This document shows, piece after piece, positions 42,601-54,299 of a stretch of 64,000 bases of DNA. The position numbers and the translations under genes are program-made. Location: contig CANJKZ010000826.1 in NCBI GenBank assembly GCA_947471745.1, forward strand, positions 434,001 through 498,000. The letters are read 5' to 3'. The stretch comes from Closterium sp. Naga37s-1 (lineage: Eukaryota; Streptophyta; Zygnematophyceae; Desmidiales; Closteriaceae). Positions within the stretch are counted from its first letter, which is position 1, and each line of letters begins with the position of its first letter. The notes beneath the pieces are model-generated. The model was not told the origin of the DNA and searched no databases. It saw only the letters and a list, made by a program, of their open reading frames with translations.

Positions 42601-43224
42601 TCCTCCCCCAACTCCTCCTCCTCACTCTCTTCGCCTTCATCCTCTTCCTCCAGCTCCTTCCCCTCCTCCATCCCATCCTCATCATCATACACCATTAAGA
42701 GCCGGTCGTGAGGAGCCACACCGACACTTAGCAAAGCGAGGGACAGCAGCCCCTGCTTGGTTCGTGTGTGGAGGGCGGTGAGGAGCGGGAGAGGGAACAG
42801 CTGTGGCTGTAGCACGTGTGACTCTAACAGGAGAACAGTGTCGTTGGCACTGGAGGCAGCAGAAGAGGGGGAAAGAGAGGGGAATAAGACAAAAGAGGAA
42901 ATACGAGTAAGTGGTGAGGTGGAAGGAACTACTGTGGCTGTAGCACGTGTGACTCTAACAGGAGAACAGTGTCGTTGGCACTGGAGGCAGCACAGGAGGG
43001 GGAACGAGTAGGGAATAAGGCACGGGATGAGAGGGGGAGAAGAAAGGGGAATACGACAAGGGAGGAAAGACGAGTGAGCGGTGAGGAGAGGGAGAGGGAA
43101 CAGCTGTGGCTGTAGCACGTGTGACTCTAACAAAAGGACTGTGTCATTGGCACTGGAAGCAACACAAGAAGGGGAAAGAGTAGGGATTAAGGCACGGGAT
43201 GAAAGGCGAGTGAATAATTACTGA

Positions 43225-43310
43225 GGAGAGGTGTGCTGATGGACGTAAGTGGTTTTTGAGAATTCTCAAAAATCACTCGCAAGGAGAGGTGTGCTGATGG
43301 ACGTAAGTGG
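43225..43310. repeat. 28-bp direct duplication with a GAGAATTCTC palindrome at the junction
   Basis: GGAGAGGTGTGCTGATGGAC and eight more bases occur at 43225-43252 and 43283-43310 without change. Between them lies TTTTTGAGAATTCTCAAAAA (43253-43272) plus ten bases. This is one of the cleanest examples of the palindrome-at-duplication pattern. Confidence 0.97.
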
Positions 43311-43859
43311 CTCTGGCGTGGATTGGCAAGACCTGCAGTGTGGTGTGGCTTACTGGGCCTAGTGCACCGTGCGGTGGGGAGAACCTCGTACAGAAATTGG
43401 CCTGCACTGACTGGTTTTAGAAGCTCTGGTGTGGCTTGGCGAGAGGACGAGTGGGAGCATGCGGACGGGGTATGTGCTACAGAGCATACTAGGCATAGCA
43501 GCCGGCTTGCTGGGGCCTTGCGTAGTGAGTCTGTTTTTGACTCAGACTCAAAAATAGACGCGCATACTGGGCATAGCAGCCGGCTTGATGGGCCTTGGTC
43601 ACCGTGTGGTGGGGAGGACGTGGTGCAGAAAGTGGTCTGTGCTGATTGCCCTCAACAGCTCTAGTGTGGCCTGGCGAGAGGGCGAGTCAGTCTGGGAGGA
43701 CCAGTAGGTACGTGCTACTAAGAGCATATGCAGCAAGCAAAGCAGGCGGCTTATTAATAGGACTGGCTCACCGGGTGGTGGGGAGGACGTCGTGCAGAAA
43801 GTGGTCTGTGCTGATTGCCCTCAGAGCCTCTGGCGTGGATTGGCGAGAGCGTGAGTGGG

Positions 43860-44150
43860 TTGCAGTAGCAGCAGCAGCAGCAGCAGCCCTGAAGGGAAAG
43901 AACCAAGAGCTTGTGCTGCTGCCCCTGCTAGTGCTCGCTTCGCTGCTGCTCCTCTTCCCTGCTGATACATCTGCTACTCGCGTCCTGCTGCTGCTGCTGC
44001 TGCTGCTGCTGATTTTCTGGTGTTGGCTTTCCCTAGCCCTTGCCTTGCTTCTCCTGCTGCTGCTTCTCCTGACGTTGCTCCTGCTTTTGCTGCTGCTGTT
44101 GCTCCTGCTTTTGCTGCTGCTGTTGCTACTGCTACCAGGAGCAGATGAGC
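43860..44150. other. CAG/CTG-rich coding remnant of exon 12
   Basis: Read on the minus strand this is the serine/glutamine-rich insert of exon 12, with runs of CAG at 43872, 43990 and 44090-44130. On the plus strand it gives a leucine-rich shadow frame that should not be taken for membrane segments. Confidence 0.7.
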
Positions 44151-47100
44151 CCAGGGGATCGACTGTGTGCTGGTTCAGCGGACAAATCAGGCGGTGCCAC
44201 GTGGAAGTGAGGAAGCATTGGAAGGAGCCTGGGCGTGCCCCAAAGGTGGGAACTTGTTCTGAGGCGTCTGAGGGAGTGGGAGAGAGAAGGATAGGGGAAG
44301 GGAGGAGGATAGGGAGGGGAGGCGAGGAAGCCTTGGAAGGAGCCTAGCCTGGGCTTGCCCCAAAGGTGAGGACCCGCCCTGAAGAGTCTTGAGGGGGAAA
44401 GAGGGGATGAGTGGAGGAAGAGAGGAGGAGCGAGGGGGATAAGGAGTGGAGACGAGGAAGCCTTGGAAGGAGCCTGCGCACGCTCCAAATGTTGGCACCT
44501 GCTCTGAGGCGTCCGAGGGGGAGGAGAGCGGGAGGGAGGGAGCGAGATAGGGAGATGAGAGGAGAGAAAGGAGGCGGGAGGAACAAAGAAGCCTTGGAAG
44601 GAGCCTGGGCGTGCCTCAAAGGTGGGCACCTGCTCTGATGCGTCTGAGGGGGAGGGAGGGAGCGAGACAGGAAGGAGTTCACTTTTGAGAGTTCTCAAAA
44701 GTGATTTCCATATGGCCGCGCTCCAAAGTTGGGCACCACCTGCTCTGCTCCGAGGCGTCTGTGTGGGAGAGAGAAAAGAAGGGTGCATGAAGGAAGATGG
44801 GAAGATGCAAGGAAGATGGGAAGATGCAAGGAAGATGGGGAGATGCAAGGAAATGTTTTGCCTTGGAAGGAGCCGGGCCGCGCTCCAAAGTTGGGCACCA
44901 CCTGCTCCGAGGCGTCTGTGTGGGAGAGAGAAGGAGAGGTAGAGTGAGATGGCGAGATGAGGAATGCTCGAGCTTTGATGGCATGATTTCTCAGCGAGCT
45001 TTTCACAAGACTGATTGGCTTGGCACTTACGCTTGTGTGGGAGAGGGAAGAGAAGGATAGGCAGAGTGAGATGGCGAGATGAGGAATGCTTGGGTTTAAG
45101 GCACACGACACACACGACACACACGACACACACGACACACATTGCTCACCGCACTCTAGAATGCACGCTTCTCTTTCTCTCCCACACACCCCGCTTGTCG
45201 CTAAAAGGCACGCTTCGAGGTCCCTCTCTCTCACTCACCGATAAGCCCCACCAGGCCGAGAGAATCGTCCCCAATGTACATGACCCGACCGCCAGAGCTG
45301 ATGGAGCGATGGAAGAGACTTGTGAGGGCCTGATGTGGGGGGGAGGTGGGGGGAATGGGTGGGGGGAATGGGTGGGGGGAATGGGTGGGGGGAATGGGTG
45401 AAGAAAAAGGGGGTACCAGCCCCACTCGGCCCACCAGGCCAAGCGAAACGTCTCCAATATACATGACCCGACCGCCAGAGCTGATGGCGCGATGGAAGAG
45501 ACGGGTGAGGGCCTGTTTGGGAGGGAGACGGAGGGGGATATTTGATGGTGGGTGGGGAGGTGGAGATTGTTGCTGCATGGGAGTGAGAGACTGGTAGCCT
45601 CCCCATTGCAATGTACATGACCCGGCCGCCAGTGCTGATGGTGCGATGGAAGAGACGGGTGAGGGCCTGGTTGGGAGGGAGACGGATGGGGGGTATTTGA
45701 TGGTGGGTGGGGAGGTGGAGATTGTTGCTGCACTGCATGGGAGTGACAGACTGGTAGCCTCCCCATTGCAATGTACATGACCCGGCCGCCAGTGCTGATG
45801 GTGCGATGGAAGAGACGGGTGAGAGCTGCCATGGGGAAGAAGGAGGTGGGGATGGGCGGGGGAGGTGGAGAGTGATGAGAAAGAATAAGGGTGGTTACCA
45901 CCCTGTACCCAGGTTATTCATGTAAGCTCCCCCCTTCTGCCCCATCGTAAGGTGCCATCACGTCGCTGTATTAAACTGCCAGGGCAGGCAGAATCAGTTA
46001 TTGGAAATTACCCACTGTAATGCTGGGTAGTTTGCTCCTATACACACCCCGCACAGCCCTCGAAGCCATATCATGAGCCACCATCAGATCCCAGCACCGA
46101 GCCTTAGAGGCAGCTTCATTTTCAAAAGAGGTTTGAAATATCAGTCTAAAGAGATGATTGACTCAACACAATTCCGGGTAATTGCTCCCCTCATTGCCCC
46201 CTCGTAAGCCGCCATGACATCGCCGTACCGAGCCGCCCGGGCAGAAGTATTTTTCAGGAATAACCCACTGTAATGCGGGGTAGTTCCCCTAATAAACACC
46301 CCTCACAGCCCTTCACAAGCCATTATTGAATCCCGGTACCAAGCCTTTGAGGTATCTCCATTCTCTGGCAAGTTTGGTAACTGTCTAGGGTTGTTGATTA
46401 CCCACCACAATTCCGGGTAATTGCTGGTAAACTCCCCTCATCGCCCCCTCGTAGGCCGCCATGACATCGCCGTACCGAGCCGCTGGTGCAGCCTCGGTTC
46501 GGCCCCAGCCTACCCGTGCCGCCCGCCGAACCGATGTTTTGTCATCGGGAGTGAGCTCGGGGGGAGGGTTGATGAGTAGGAGGGGCACTCCCGCATCTGA
46601 TGGGGTGGGGAGGGGGGAATGGATTGAGGTGTAGGATAATTGCAACAAGTTTTTACACTACATAGGGGAGTGAGCTTCAGGGGAGGGTTGATGAGTAGAA
46701 GGGGCACTCCCGCATTTGATAGGGGGTGGGGAAGGAGGGGAGGGGGGATGGGGAGGGGCACAAGGATGGAAAGGGGGGAGTGACATAGAGTCCTTTTTCT
46801 TTTTTGCCACATGGTATCTTGGGGAGTGAGCTTTAAGAGTACAGAAATTCTTCACATATCATTTCTGCCACTTGGTATCTTGGGGAGTGAGCTCCAGTAG
46901 AGGGTTGATGAGTAGGAGTGGTATTCCTGCATCTGATATGGGGGGAACAGGGGGAAGGGGAGGGGGGAATCTGCGAGAGGGTTGATGAGCAAGAGGGGCA
47001 CTCCTGCATCTGACAGTGAGGAGGAAAGTGGGAGTGGGGGCACGGAGAGAAGACGAGGAAGGCGGGAAAAGAGGGGGAATGATAGGTGGGTTTGGTAGGG

Positions 47101-48199
47101 ACGTGTATCAGAGAAGGTGCAAAAACATGGCATCTTCTTTTGTTTGTTTGTTTGGTTTTTTTGCCCCGGTAGTCACCGCTCACAACGGCTTTTGAGACGT
47201 CTCAAAAGAGAATCGGCAGAAGGACCTTTATATGCAGCACTGCCAGCCACCACAACATCAGCCCCACAGCCTCTACTCATACACTCCCCCATACGCCCGC
47301 CTCATTCGACTGCCAGCACTCACAGCTTCCAAGGGCGGGCAGACGCAGCACTCTGGCGATGGCCCGACTGAAAATGGTTTCCATCCAGAAGGACCTTGGT
47401 CGCGCTGCCTGCTGTCACAGCCCCATGTCTCTACTCATACCGCTGACCCTTAACACTCACAGCTGCCAAGGGCGGGCAGGCGCAGCACTCTGGCGATGGC
47501 CCGGCTGAAGATGGTTTCCAGAAGGACCTTGGTGGCACTGCCGCCCTTGAGGCTCAAGTGCCCTAATACACTCGCTCACACGCGCCCCCACACACACTCA
47601 CAGCTTCCCAGAGCAGGCAGGCGCAGCACCCTGGCGATGGCTCGGCTGAAGATGGTCTCCAGAAGGACCTTGGTGGCAGTGCCGCCCTTGAGCCTCGTGG
47701 ACCCTGTTATGGCCTCCTGCGTCGTGGCATGGTGGGAGGGTGAGATGGCGGCATGACAGTAATGGGGTAGGTAGGGTTGATTTAGAAGAAGGACCTTGGT
47801 GGCACTGCCGCCCTTGAGCCTCTTGGACCCTGCGATGGTCTCCTGTGGTTGTTTAGCACACGGGGAGGGAAGGGAAGAGAAGGGATATGAGCGGCCAGAC
47901 TCCTTTCAGCCAGGAGGACCTTGGTGGCACTGCCGCCGCCCTTGAGCCTCGTGGACCCTGTGATGGCCTCCTGTGGATGTTTAGCAGCGGCAAAGGATAC
48001 GAGTGGGGGAAGGTAGGGAAATCAACATGAAAGGGGGTGGGGGTGAGTTAGAAGGACCTTGGTGGCGCTGCTGTCTTTGAGCCTTGTGGGCCCTGTTATG
48101 GTCTCCTGCCAGGTGGTGGCATGGATGGTGACATGGTGGGGAAGGATAGAGGAGAAGATAACCCCTATTTTAAGACGTCATTTTTGAGACGTCTCAAAA

Positions 48200-48249
48200 C
48201 GTGTAAAGAGGTTAATTTTGAGACGTCTCAAAAATAACCTCTTTACACG
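48200..48249. repeat. 50-bp near-perfect palindrome (GAGACGTCTC core)
   Basis: The arms CGTGTAAAGAGGTTAA and its complement surround the core with one mismatch, giving the same 50-bp length and CACG end as 34386-34435. A second core without long arms is at 48180-48198. The following GTGGGCCCTGTTATGGTCTC is duplicated at 48249 and 48290. Confidence 0.95.
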
Positions 48250-48559
48250 TGGGCCCTGTTATGGTCTCCTCGTTTAACCTCTTTACACGTGGGCCCTGTT
48301 ATGGTCTCCTGTGGATGTGGTGGTGGCATGGATGGTGACATGGTGGGGAAGGATAGAGGAGAAGATTACGCCTTTTTTACTACTCCCAACTCCTCTCCAC
48401 TCCTCGCCACTCCACTCCCCTACCTACCCCTCCCCCTTACCTACCTACTGGGTCGACAGCAGGAGAGAGGACGAAGTGCCTTGGGACAACCCCCTCTGCT
48501 TCAGCAGCATCGATACAAACCCCCATTGCTCCAAGGACCGAGCAGAAAGATGATTCCTT

Positions 48560-48900
48560 TTCCACTCCTCCCTGCTCCTCCCCACTCCTCCTCACTCCTT
48601 CCCACTCCTTCCAACTCCTCCCCACCTCTCCCCAGCCCTCCCCTCGACATACCTACCGGGCCAACAGCAGGAGAGAGGATAAAGTGCCAATAATCCCTTC
48701 TGCTTCAGCAGCATCAGGGAGCCCTCATTTCTCCAAGGAAACAATGGAAAGGTCACACCCTTTCCACTCCTCCCCACTCCTCCCCACTCCTCCCCGCTCC
48801 TCCCCACTCCTCCCCACCCCTCCCCACCCCTCCCCACCCCTCCCCACCCTTCCCCACTCCTCCCCACTCCTCCCCACTCCTCCCCACTCCTGTACCCCTC
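48560..48900. repeat. Minisatellite of TCCTCCCCAC units
   Basis: A 10-bp unit, ACTCCTCCCC and variants, is repeated about 30 times in two blocks separated by an exon 8 fragment (48680-48760). It lies in intron sequence of the truncated copy. Confidence 0.9.
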
Positions 48901-49649
48901 CCCCCTACGTACTGGGCCGACAGCAGGCAAAAGGTGCCTTGGGACATCCCCCTCCGCTTTAAGCATCATAACTACTCCTCTCAACTCCTCCCCACCCCTT
49001 TCCACCCTAGCCGTCACTCCTACCTATCGGGCCAACAGCAGGAGAGAGGATGAAGTGCCTTGGTACGACCCCCTCTGCCTCAGCATCATCATCATTACTC
49101 CTCTCAACTCTTCCCTAACCTTCCCCCTACCCACCGGGCCGACAGCAGGAGAGAGGATGAAGTGCCTTGGGACCTCCCCCTCTGCTTCAGCAGCATCAAT
49201 GCGAGCCCTCATTTCTGAAAGCACGGACGGGAAGGTCACTCCTGGAGCGCCCTGGTTGGGTAATGGGGGGGTGGAACAGAGGGAGAGAGTGGGGTAGTTG
49301 GAGGAGGGGCGGAGGGCACACACAGCAGCAGCACCCTCCTCTGCTTCAGCAGCATCGATGCGAGCCCTTAGCTCTTGAAGGACAGAAAGGGGAGGTCACG
49401 CCTGGAGCACCCTGGTTGGGGAATGGAAGGGGAGTGGAAAGACAGCGGAAGGAGTGGGGAAGACAATAAGATGTGGTGTCTGTTTCAGCAGCATCGATGC
49501 GAGCCCTCAACTCTTGAAGGACAGAAAGGGAAGGTCACGCCTGGAGCACCCTGGTTGGGGATGGAGGATGGGAGGGGAGGGGTGCTGGGAGGTGCATTTT
49601 GAGGCGCCTCAAGATGGAGGATGGGAGGGGAGGGGCTGAGTGGAGAAAG

Positions 49650-50097
49650 ACGCGTCCTGCGTCTAGGACGCTTGCGTCCAGACGCAGCATCTTAGACGCA
49701 GGACGCTAGAGGAGGGCCTTTATGACGCATGAAAAGACGCATGCCCGGGCAGGGCAAAAAAACCCCCGGGCAGCCAAAAAATGATGTTATAGGGTATGGG
49801 AAGGGGGGGGGGAACGACGATGCACACATTTGAGGCAAAATCGTCCCCTTCAAATTTTTAGGGTTTAGGGTTTACGAAGGAGAATTGTCTTGGTAAACCC
49901 TCTAAGGTGTTTTTCATGGTCGAAATGGGTTAGGGGGGGTCGACATGACGCGAAATTGACAGTCGCATCGAAATCGTTGAAGTCAATTTCACGTTGGGGC
50001 AATTTTTTTTTCGGTCAGCCCGAAAAAAAATACGGGGTGCGTCCTGCGTCTCTGCGTCTGGACGCTGCGTCCAGACGCAGGACGCAGCAGGACGCGT
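49650..50097. mobile_element. MITE-like TIR element, 448 bp, related to 12102-12775
   Basis: The ends are inverted ACGCGTCCTGC (49650-49660) and GCAGGACGCGT (50087-50097), next to clusters of GACGCAG and CTGCGTC in both orientations. The interior has GCCCGGGCAGGGCAAAAAA and CCCGGGCAGCC plus telomere-like TTTAGGGTTTAGGGTTTA at 49855. The same design (short inverted motif clusters outside, GGGC/GCCC motifs inside) occurs in the 674-bp element, so both are probably one superfamily. No coding capacity. Confidence 0.7.
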
Positions 50098-50251
50098 GCG
50101 TGCTGGGACTGAGATGAGATTGCAGCAGAAGCAGCAGAGATTTCAGCAGCATGGATTCGAGCCCTTAGCTCATCAAGGGCAGAGGGGAAGGTCACGCCTG
50201 TATCACCCTGGTTGGGAAGTGGGGGATGCCGGGGGAGGGGTGTTGGTACTG

Positions 50252-50256
50252 AGATT

Positions 50257-50310
<54 letters not shown>

Positions 50311-50319
50311 GCAGCAGCT

Positions 50320-50355
<36 letters not shown>

Positions 50356-50392
50356 GCAGCAGCGGCAGCAGCAGCAGCAGCAGCTTCAGGGG
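50252..50392. repeat. (CAG)n microsatellite, about 140 bp
   Basis: CAG/CGG trinucleotides lie in an intron of the truncated GCKR-like copy. They produce poly-Ala, poly-Gln and poly-Leu shadow frames on both strands. Confidence 0.95.
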
Positions 50393-50528
50393 GGTTGTTG
50401 TGGTATGCAGAGGGGGGAGTGGGGTGGTTGGAGGGGGGAAGGACAGACACAGCAGTAGCAACGGCTTCTGCTTCAACAACAAAGATGCAAGCCCTTAGTT
50501 CCGAAAGGACTGACGAGAAGGTCACGCC

Positions 50529-50820
50529 TGGAGCACCCTGGTTGGGGAATGAGGGGGTGAAAAGGGCAGGCGGGGGGGGTTGGAGGAGGAGGTGGATAAC
50601 AGCGTCAGAAAAAGATTCACCGCAGCATTGATTCAACGTCTGAGGCGCCTCAAAAGTGTGTTTTGAGGCGCCTCAAAAGGGTGTTTTGAGGCGCCTCAAA
50701 ACACACCTCAATGCACGAGGGGGTGAAAAGGGCGGGGGGGGGGGGGGGGGGGGGGGGTTGGAGGAGGAGGTGGATAACAGCGTCAGAAAAAGATTCAGCG
50801 CAGCATCGATGACCGCTCGC
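50529..50820. repeat. Tandem duplication split by three GAGGCGCCTC palindromes
   Basis: The block GAGGGGGTGAAAAGGGC through AGAAAAAGATTCA occurs at 50529-50622 and 50718-50803. At the junction (50640-50717) are three cores, the last with a 25-nt right arm ending AATGCACG. A fourth core follows at 50836. A 22-base G tract lies at 50733-50757. Confidence 0.92.
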
Positions 50821-51189
50821 AAGTATTCAACTTCTGAGGCGCCTCAAAAGTGCTCACCCTCGTCTCTTCAAGGAAACTGGTGATGCTGCTGCTAAATTTG
50901 TTTTGAGACGTCTCAACATGCTACTTTTTATCGCGTGGAAACTGGTGATGCTGTTGCTGAATCTGCTTTCTGAAGAAACGGATGCAGCAGCAGCAGGAAG
51001 GACATGCACGAACCTACCCATCTATCATGTGTTTGGTGGTGCTTTTTGGGCCGCCTTGAGAGTCGCCTCCGTACCCGCACCCATTTGGTGTTTTTGAGCT
51101 GCCTCACAAGTCGCCCCTCTACCAGCACCTACCCGCACCTACCCACACCCACCCACAAATACCTGAACCTTCCTGCACCCTCGTAAGAC

Positions 51190-51847
51190 TGAACTCAATT
51201 GACACGCCGCCTGAAAGGCGATACGGTCTAGAAAGTCTGCTGTTCCCGCTCTTTTCCACCCACCCACTCTTCCATTTCGAACTGACAATTCGCTATGAGG
51301 CGCGGTACATTTGAATAAAACTCCAGATTCGCGATGTTTCAATTCTTGAGGAACGTTGGCAATCTGTAGGAAATTCTGGCGATGCAAATATCGCGAAACT
51401 GGAAACGATGTCACACTGCTCACAGCCAGTCAGAGATTCCACACCGTAACATTCTTACTGTTCATTACAAGTTCTGTTCGCGAGCATCTCGAACACAGGA
51501 TGAGCAGTACCGAACATCTCGCGCGACAATGTGGTAACACGAACGATGGTCCCGAGTTTCAAGATTGGGAAGACCCCAGTTCTAGTTTCAAGGATTAGGT
51601 CGAAGCCGTCACCTCCTCCTCCAATCCCATTCACCTCTCGCTACGTTCATTTCATTCTTTCTTCCTTTGGGGACAAAGCCAGAGCTTTGGTAGGGTAAAC
51701 CGTCAGAGTCAGGAAGCCTTCGTAGCTTGTTAGACCTTCCTAAACTCGCGTTCTTTCCTGCGTTCTTTCCACGGACAGAAACTAGTGCGTACTCACTAGA
51801 ACCACAGAAGCTCGTTCTTCATGTCAGCCGTTTATAGCTCAGAAGCC
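51190..51847 (+). promoter_or_regulatory. Upstream region of the second F-box/LRR copy
   Basis: 51190-51420 matches 38930-39190 in front of the intact gene. Similarity starts just where exon 1 of the GCKR-like gene would be expected, which marks the breakpoint that removed GCKR exons 1-7 from this side. The interval 51.45-51.8 kb has no recognised feature. Confidence 0.45.
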
Positions 51848-53921
51848 ATGCCTCCCTCATACATCAACACCCTCTCAGATGACCTCCTCGCTAAGATCTT
51901 CTGGTATCAAAAGCACGTCCCTGCTCGCCGTCAATCCGAAAACAGGAGTGATTCAATGGATTCCATCTTGCCACGACCTAAGTACACCTCCGAAAACCCG
52001 TACGGCGACGATCCCAACACATCAGAAGGCTCTTTCGGACCGTCCTCACGGACTTGTAGTACTACTACCACTACTATTACGACTAGTCCGTTGTCAGCTC
52101 CTAGTATCCTTACAGATCCAGCGCATAATCTCCTCATAGCGTCCATCTGCAAGCGCTGGCGTCGCGTGGCTCGCCATGAGGTCTCAATGCTCGTTGTGAA
52201 GAAAAACATAGCCGTATTGCTTCACGATCTCACCGCAGCCATCAACTGCTTTCCAAACCTCTCCCATCTGCATCTCAGCGACAACAGCGTAGAAACCATC
52301 AACGACGCGTTTTTCGATTTCCTCGCTTCCTCATGCCCTAATCTAGTGTCGCTACACGTGGGGAGGGAGATCACGTCGAGATGGGAATATTTTCGGCCGG
52401 AAGAGCATCCCGTGACCGAAACCGGTTTGGACCGATTTATCCGCCGCTGCACTCAGCTGCAGCACCTCTCTCTCTACTCCTTGCATTATTACGGCGCGCT
52501 GCCGGATTCTCTCTCGCTGCTCACCAACCTTCACACTCTCGCTCTCACCGAAGGCTCGCTTCTCGAAGCTCCTGGATTCACAAACCTGACTTCTCTCATC
52601 GCCCTATCCATCGGTATTCCGGATGTGGAAGATGTGAATCTCGCGAGCCTCGCGCATCTCCCAGCCGTATCCACCCTCGTTTTATTCGACAACACATGCC
52701 CTACTATAGAAATCGGAGAAGCATCTAACCCCTTTTCATTCACCCAGATGCCTTCGCTGAAAGCCCTGGAGTTCGAGACGTGGTCTCCGCGGTTCGAGCT
52801 GTTGTTTCCATCAGGAAATTCGTTTACTCGTCTAGAGCGGTTGCTTATCAGAGGCTGCGACAGCCTCGAGCGGCTTCCTGACGACATTGGCGAACGACTG
52901 CCAGGCCTTCGCGAACTGAGCTTGTGCGGATGCGAAAAACTTCTCGAGCTGCCCGAAAACTTTGGAAATCTGCCCTCCCTGAAAACGTTGACGCTGAACC
53001 TCTTGCCTCTGTCGAGCCTTCCAGATTCGTTCACCCAATTGACATCCCTGGAATCCCTCTGCCTGTCTCACTGCGACGAAATCCCGGAGCTGCCTGCAAG
53101 GTTCGGTTGTCTCACCGCACTCAACTCCTTGAGTATCCTCGACTCAGACCTGAGGCTCCCAGACGACATAGGCTCGCTCACCAACCTCCACACCTTCCGG
53201 TTATCAGGAAGTTTCTCGCTGCTGCTGCTTCCATCCTCGTTCACGCAGCTGTCTTCCCTCACAAGTCTCCATATCACCCAGTGCAGGATACTAAAAGAAC
53301 TTTCGGAGGACGTGGGGAAGCTGAGTAACCTGCGGGCACTGACCATCCAATCCTGTCCCACAGAAGATTTCAGGGTCTCTCACTGACCTTATCAGCCTAG
53401 AGGTTCTCAAAGTTGTGGACTGCGATAGCCTCACTGCAATCCCCAGCAGCTTGAGCAACCTTAGCAGGCTGAAAAATCTGGCACTAGCCAAGCTCCCCCG
53501 GCTAGAAGAAGTATCGGGATCCCTGCCCTGCTCCCTCGAGCTTCTCTCTTTAGGGAGTTTCGAGCGACTCACCTCTCTGCTGGAAACCCCTGCACTTCCA
53601 AAGCTGAGGGAGTTGAGCTCGACCAGTGAAGTGCTTAAGGGTGGGCTGGCCGCTGGCTTGACTCTGCCCTCTCTAGAGCACTTAGAGCTGGAGTTCGTCT
53701 CATATACAAAGCAGTTTCCGTTGCCTCTTGAATCCCTTTCTAAGCTCCGCCGTTTGACAGTCCAAAATACTGGTTGGATGTGGAAGCTCCCGGAGGATGG
53801 ATGCGAGGAGTTGGCTGCTCTGCCGGAGGATTTTACCCAGCTCAAGATGCTACACAGCTTATCTGTTAAAGGGTGTGGCAAGATTGTACCAAAAGGTGTG
53901 AGAGACATGTATGGGTTGTAG
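51848..53921 (+). pseudogene. F-box/LRR paralog with a frameshift and an internal deletion
   Basis: The first 500 or so residues (MPPSYINTLSDDLLAKIFWY onwards) align with the intact gene and keep the F-box and early LRRs. At about 53362 five bases are missing relative to the paralog, and the frame ends at 53386. The rest continues in another frame (53415-53921) and lacks about 110 residues between WKLPED and GCEELAALPED. The last codon of MYGL is followed by TAG where the paralog has CAG. The repeats near the deletion ends (LPED/LPEG) suggest loss by recombination between LRR units. A truncated F-box protein could still be made. Confidence 0.85.
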
Positions 53922-54200
53922 GTTCATACTGATTGTGATTGAGATCCTCTTTTAGGTTTCTCTTTTTGAGATATCAAATAGTATGATGCACTTTCTGATC
54001 TGCGCATCCAATGTCTACATTTTCTATTCCTGCTTTATTGTATGAAGAAGTATTTCCTAGTATTCTGAGGAGCTATACTAGCCTCCGGTAAGCCCAGCAT
54101 TGTATGAAGTTGACATTTTCAGGTTTTAAATTATGGGAAACAGGTCTAAAGGAGAACCTGCTTGGCATGGAAAAAGAAAAAAAAAGAACGAGAAAAGTGG

Positions 54201-54272
54201 TGTCGGTGCTGGGATTCGAGCCCAGGTCTCCACGGCCACAACGTGGGATTCTAACCACTAAACTACACCGAC
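54201..54272 (-). tRNA. trnH-GUG: tRNA-His (GUG)
   Basis: On the minus strand the acceptor stem GTCGGTG pairs with CACCGAC. The D arm is GTTTAGTGGTTAGAAT, the anticodon arm is CCACG-TTGTGGC-CGTGG with anticodon GTG, and the T arm is CTGGGCTCGAATCCCAG. This is the plant nuclear tRNA-His sequence apart from paired changes in the acceptor stem. No intron. Three bases CCA follow the discriminator A in the DNA, and a T-rich terminator comes soon after. Confidence 0.93.
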
Positions 54273-54299
54273 CTGTTAATCTTATATATCTAAGCTATT

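Larger units (their letters stand above)
42060..50640 (-). pseudogene. GCKR-like copy, exons 8-13 without the C-terminal domain
   Basis: On the minus strand from right to left come many exon 8 copies (GVTFPSVLSEMRARIDAAEAE; 50.56, 50.2, 49.55, 49.4, 49.25 kb and weaker ones, with HFILSPAVGP near 49.15 and 48.45), exon 9 copies (TGSTRLKGGSATKVLLE, about 48.3-47.3), exon 10 (GVPLLLINPPPEL, 47.0-46.5, and the long copy with YGDVMAAYEGAMRGVYQQLP, 46.6-46.4), exon 11 (LTRLFHRAISSGGRVMYIGD, 45.85-45.24), exon 12 (ASEQVPTF, 44.95-44.15, plus tail copies DHFLHDVLPTTR at 43.8-43.3), and exon 13 heads (43.13-42.7) followed by the acidic tract. The frame ends at 42057 soon after EWESVDGDETEH; the last 300 or so residues are replaced by LRR gene 3' flank. 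Exons 1-7 are missing on the other side. Confidence 0.8.

Noticed and set aside
43646..44347. Leucine-rich putative membrane protein on the plus strand
   Set aside because: It is the complement of the CAG-rich exon 12 region of the minus-strand GCKR-like copy.
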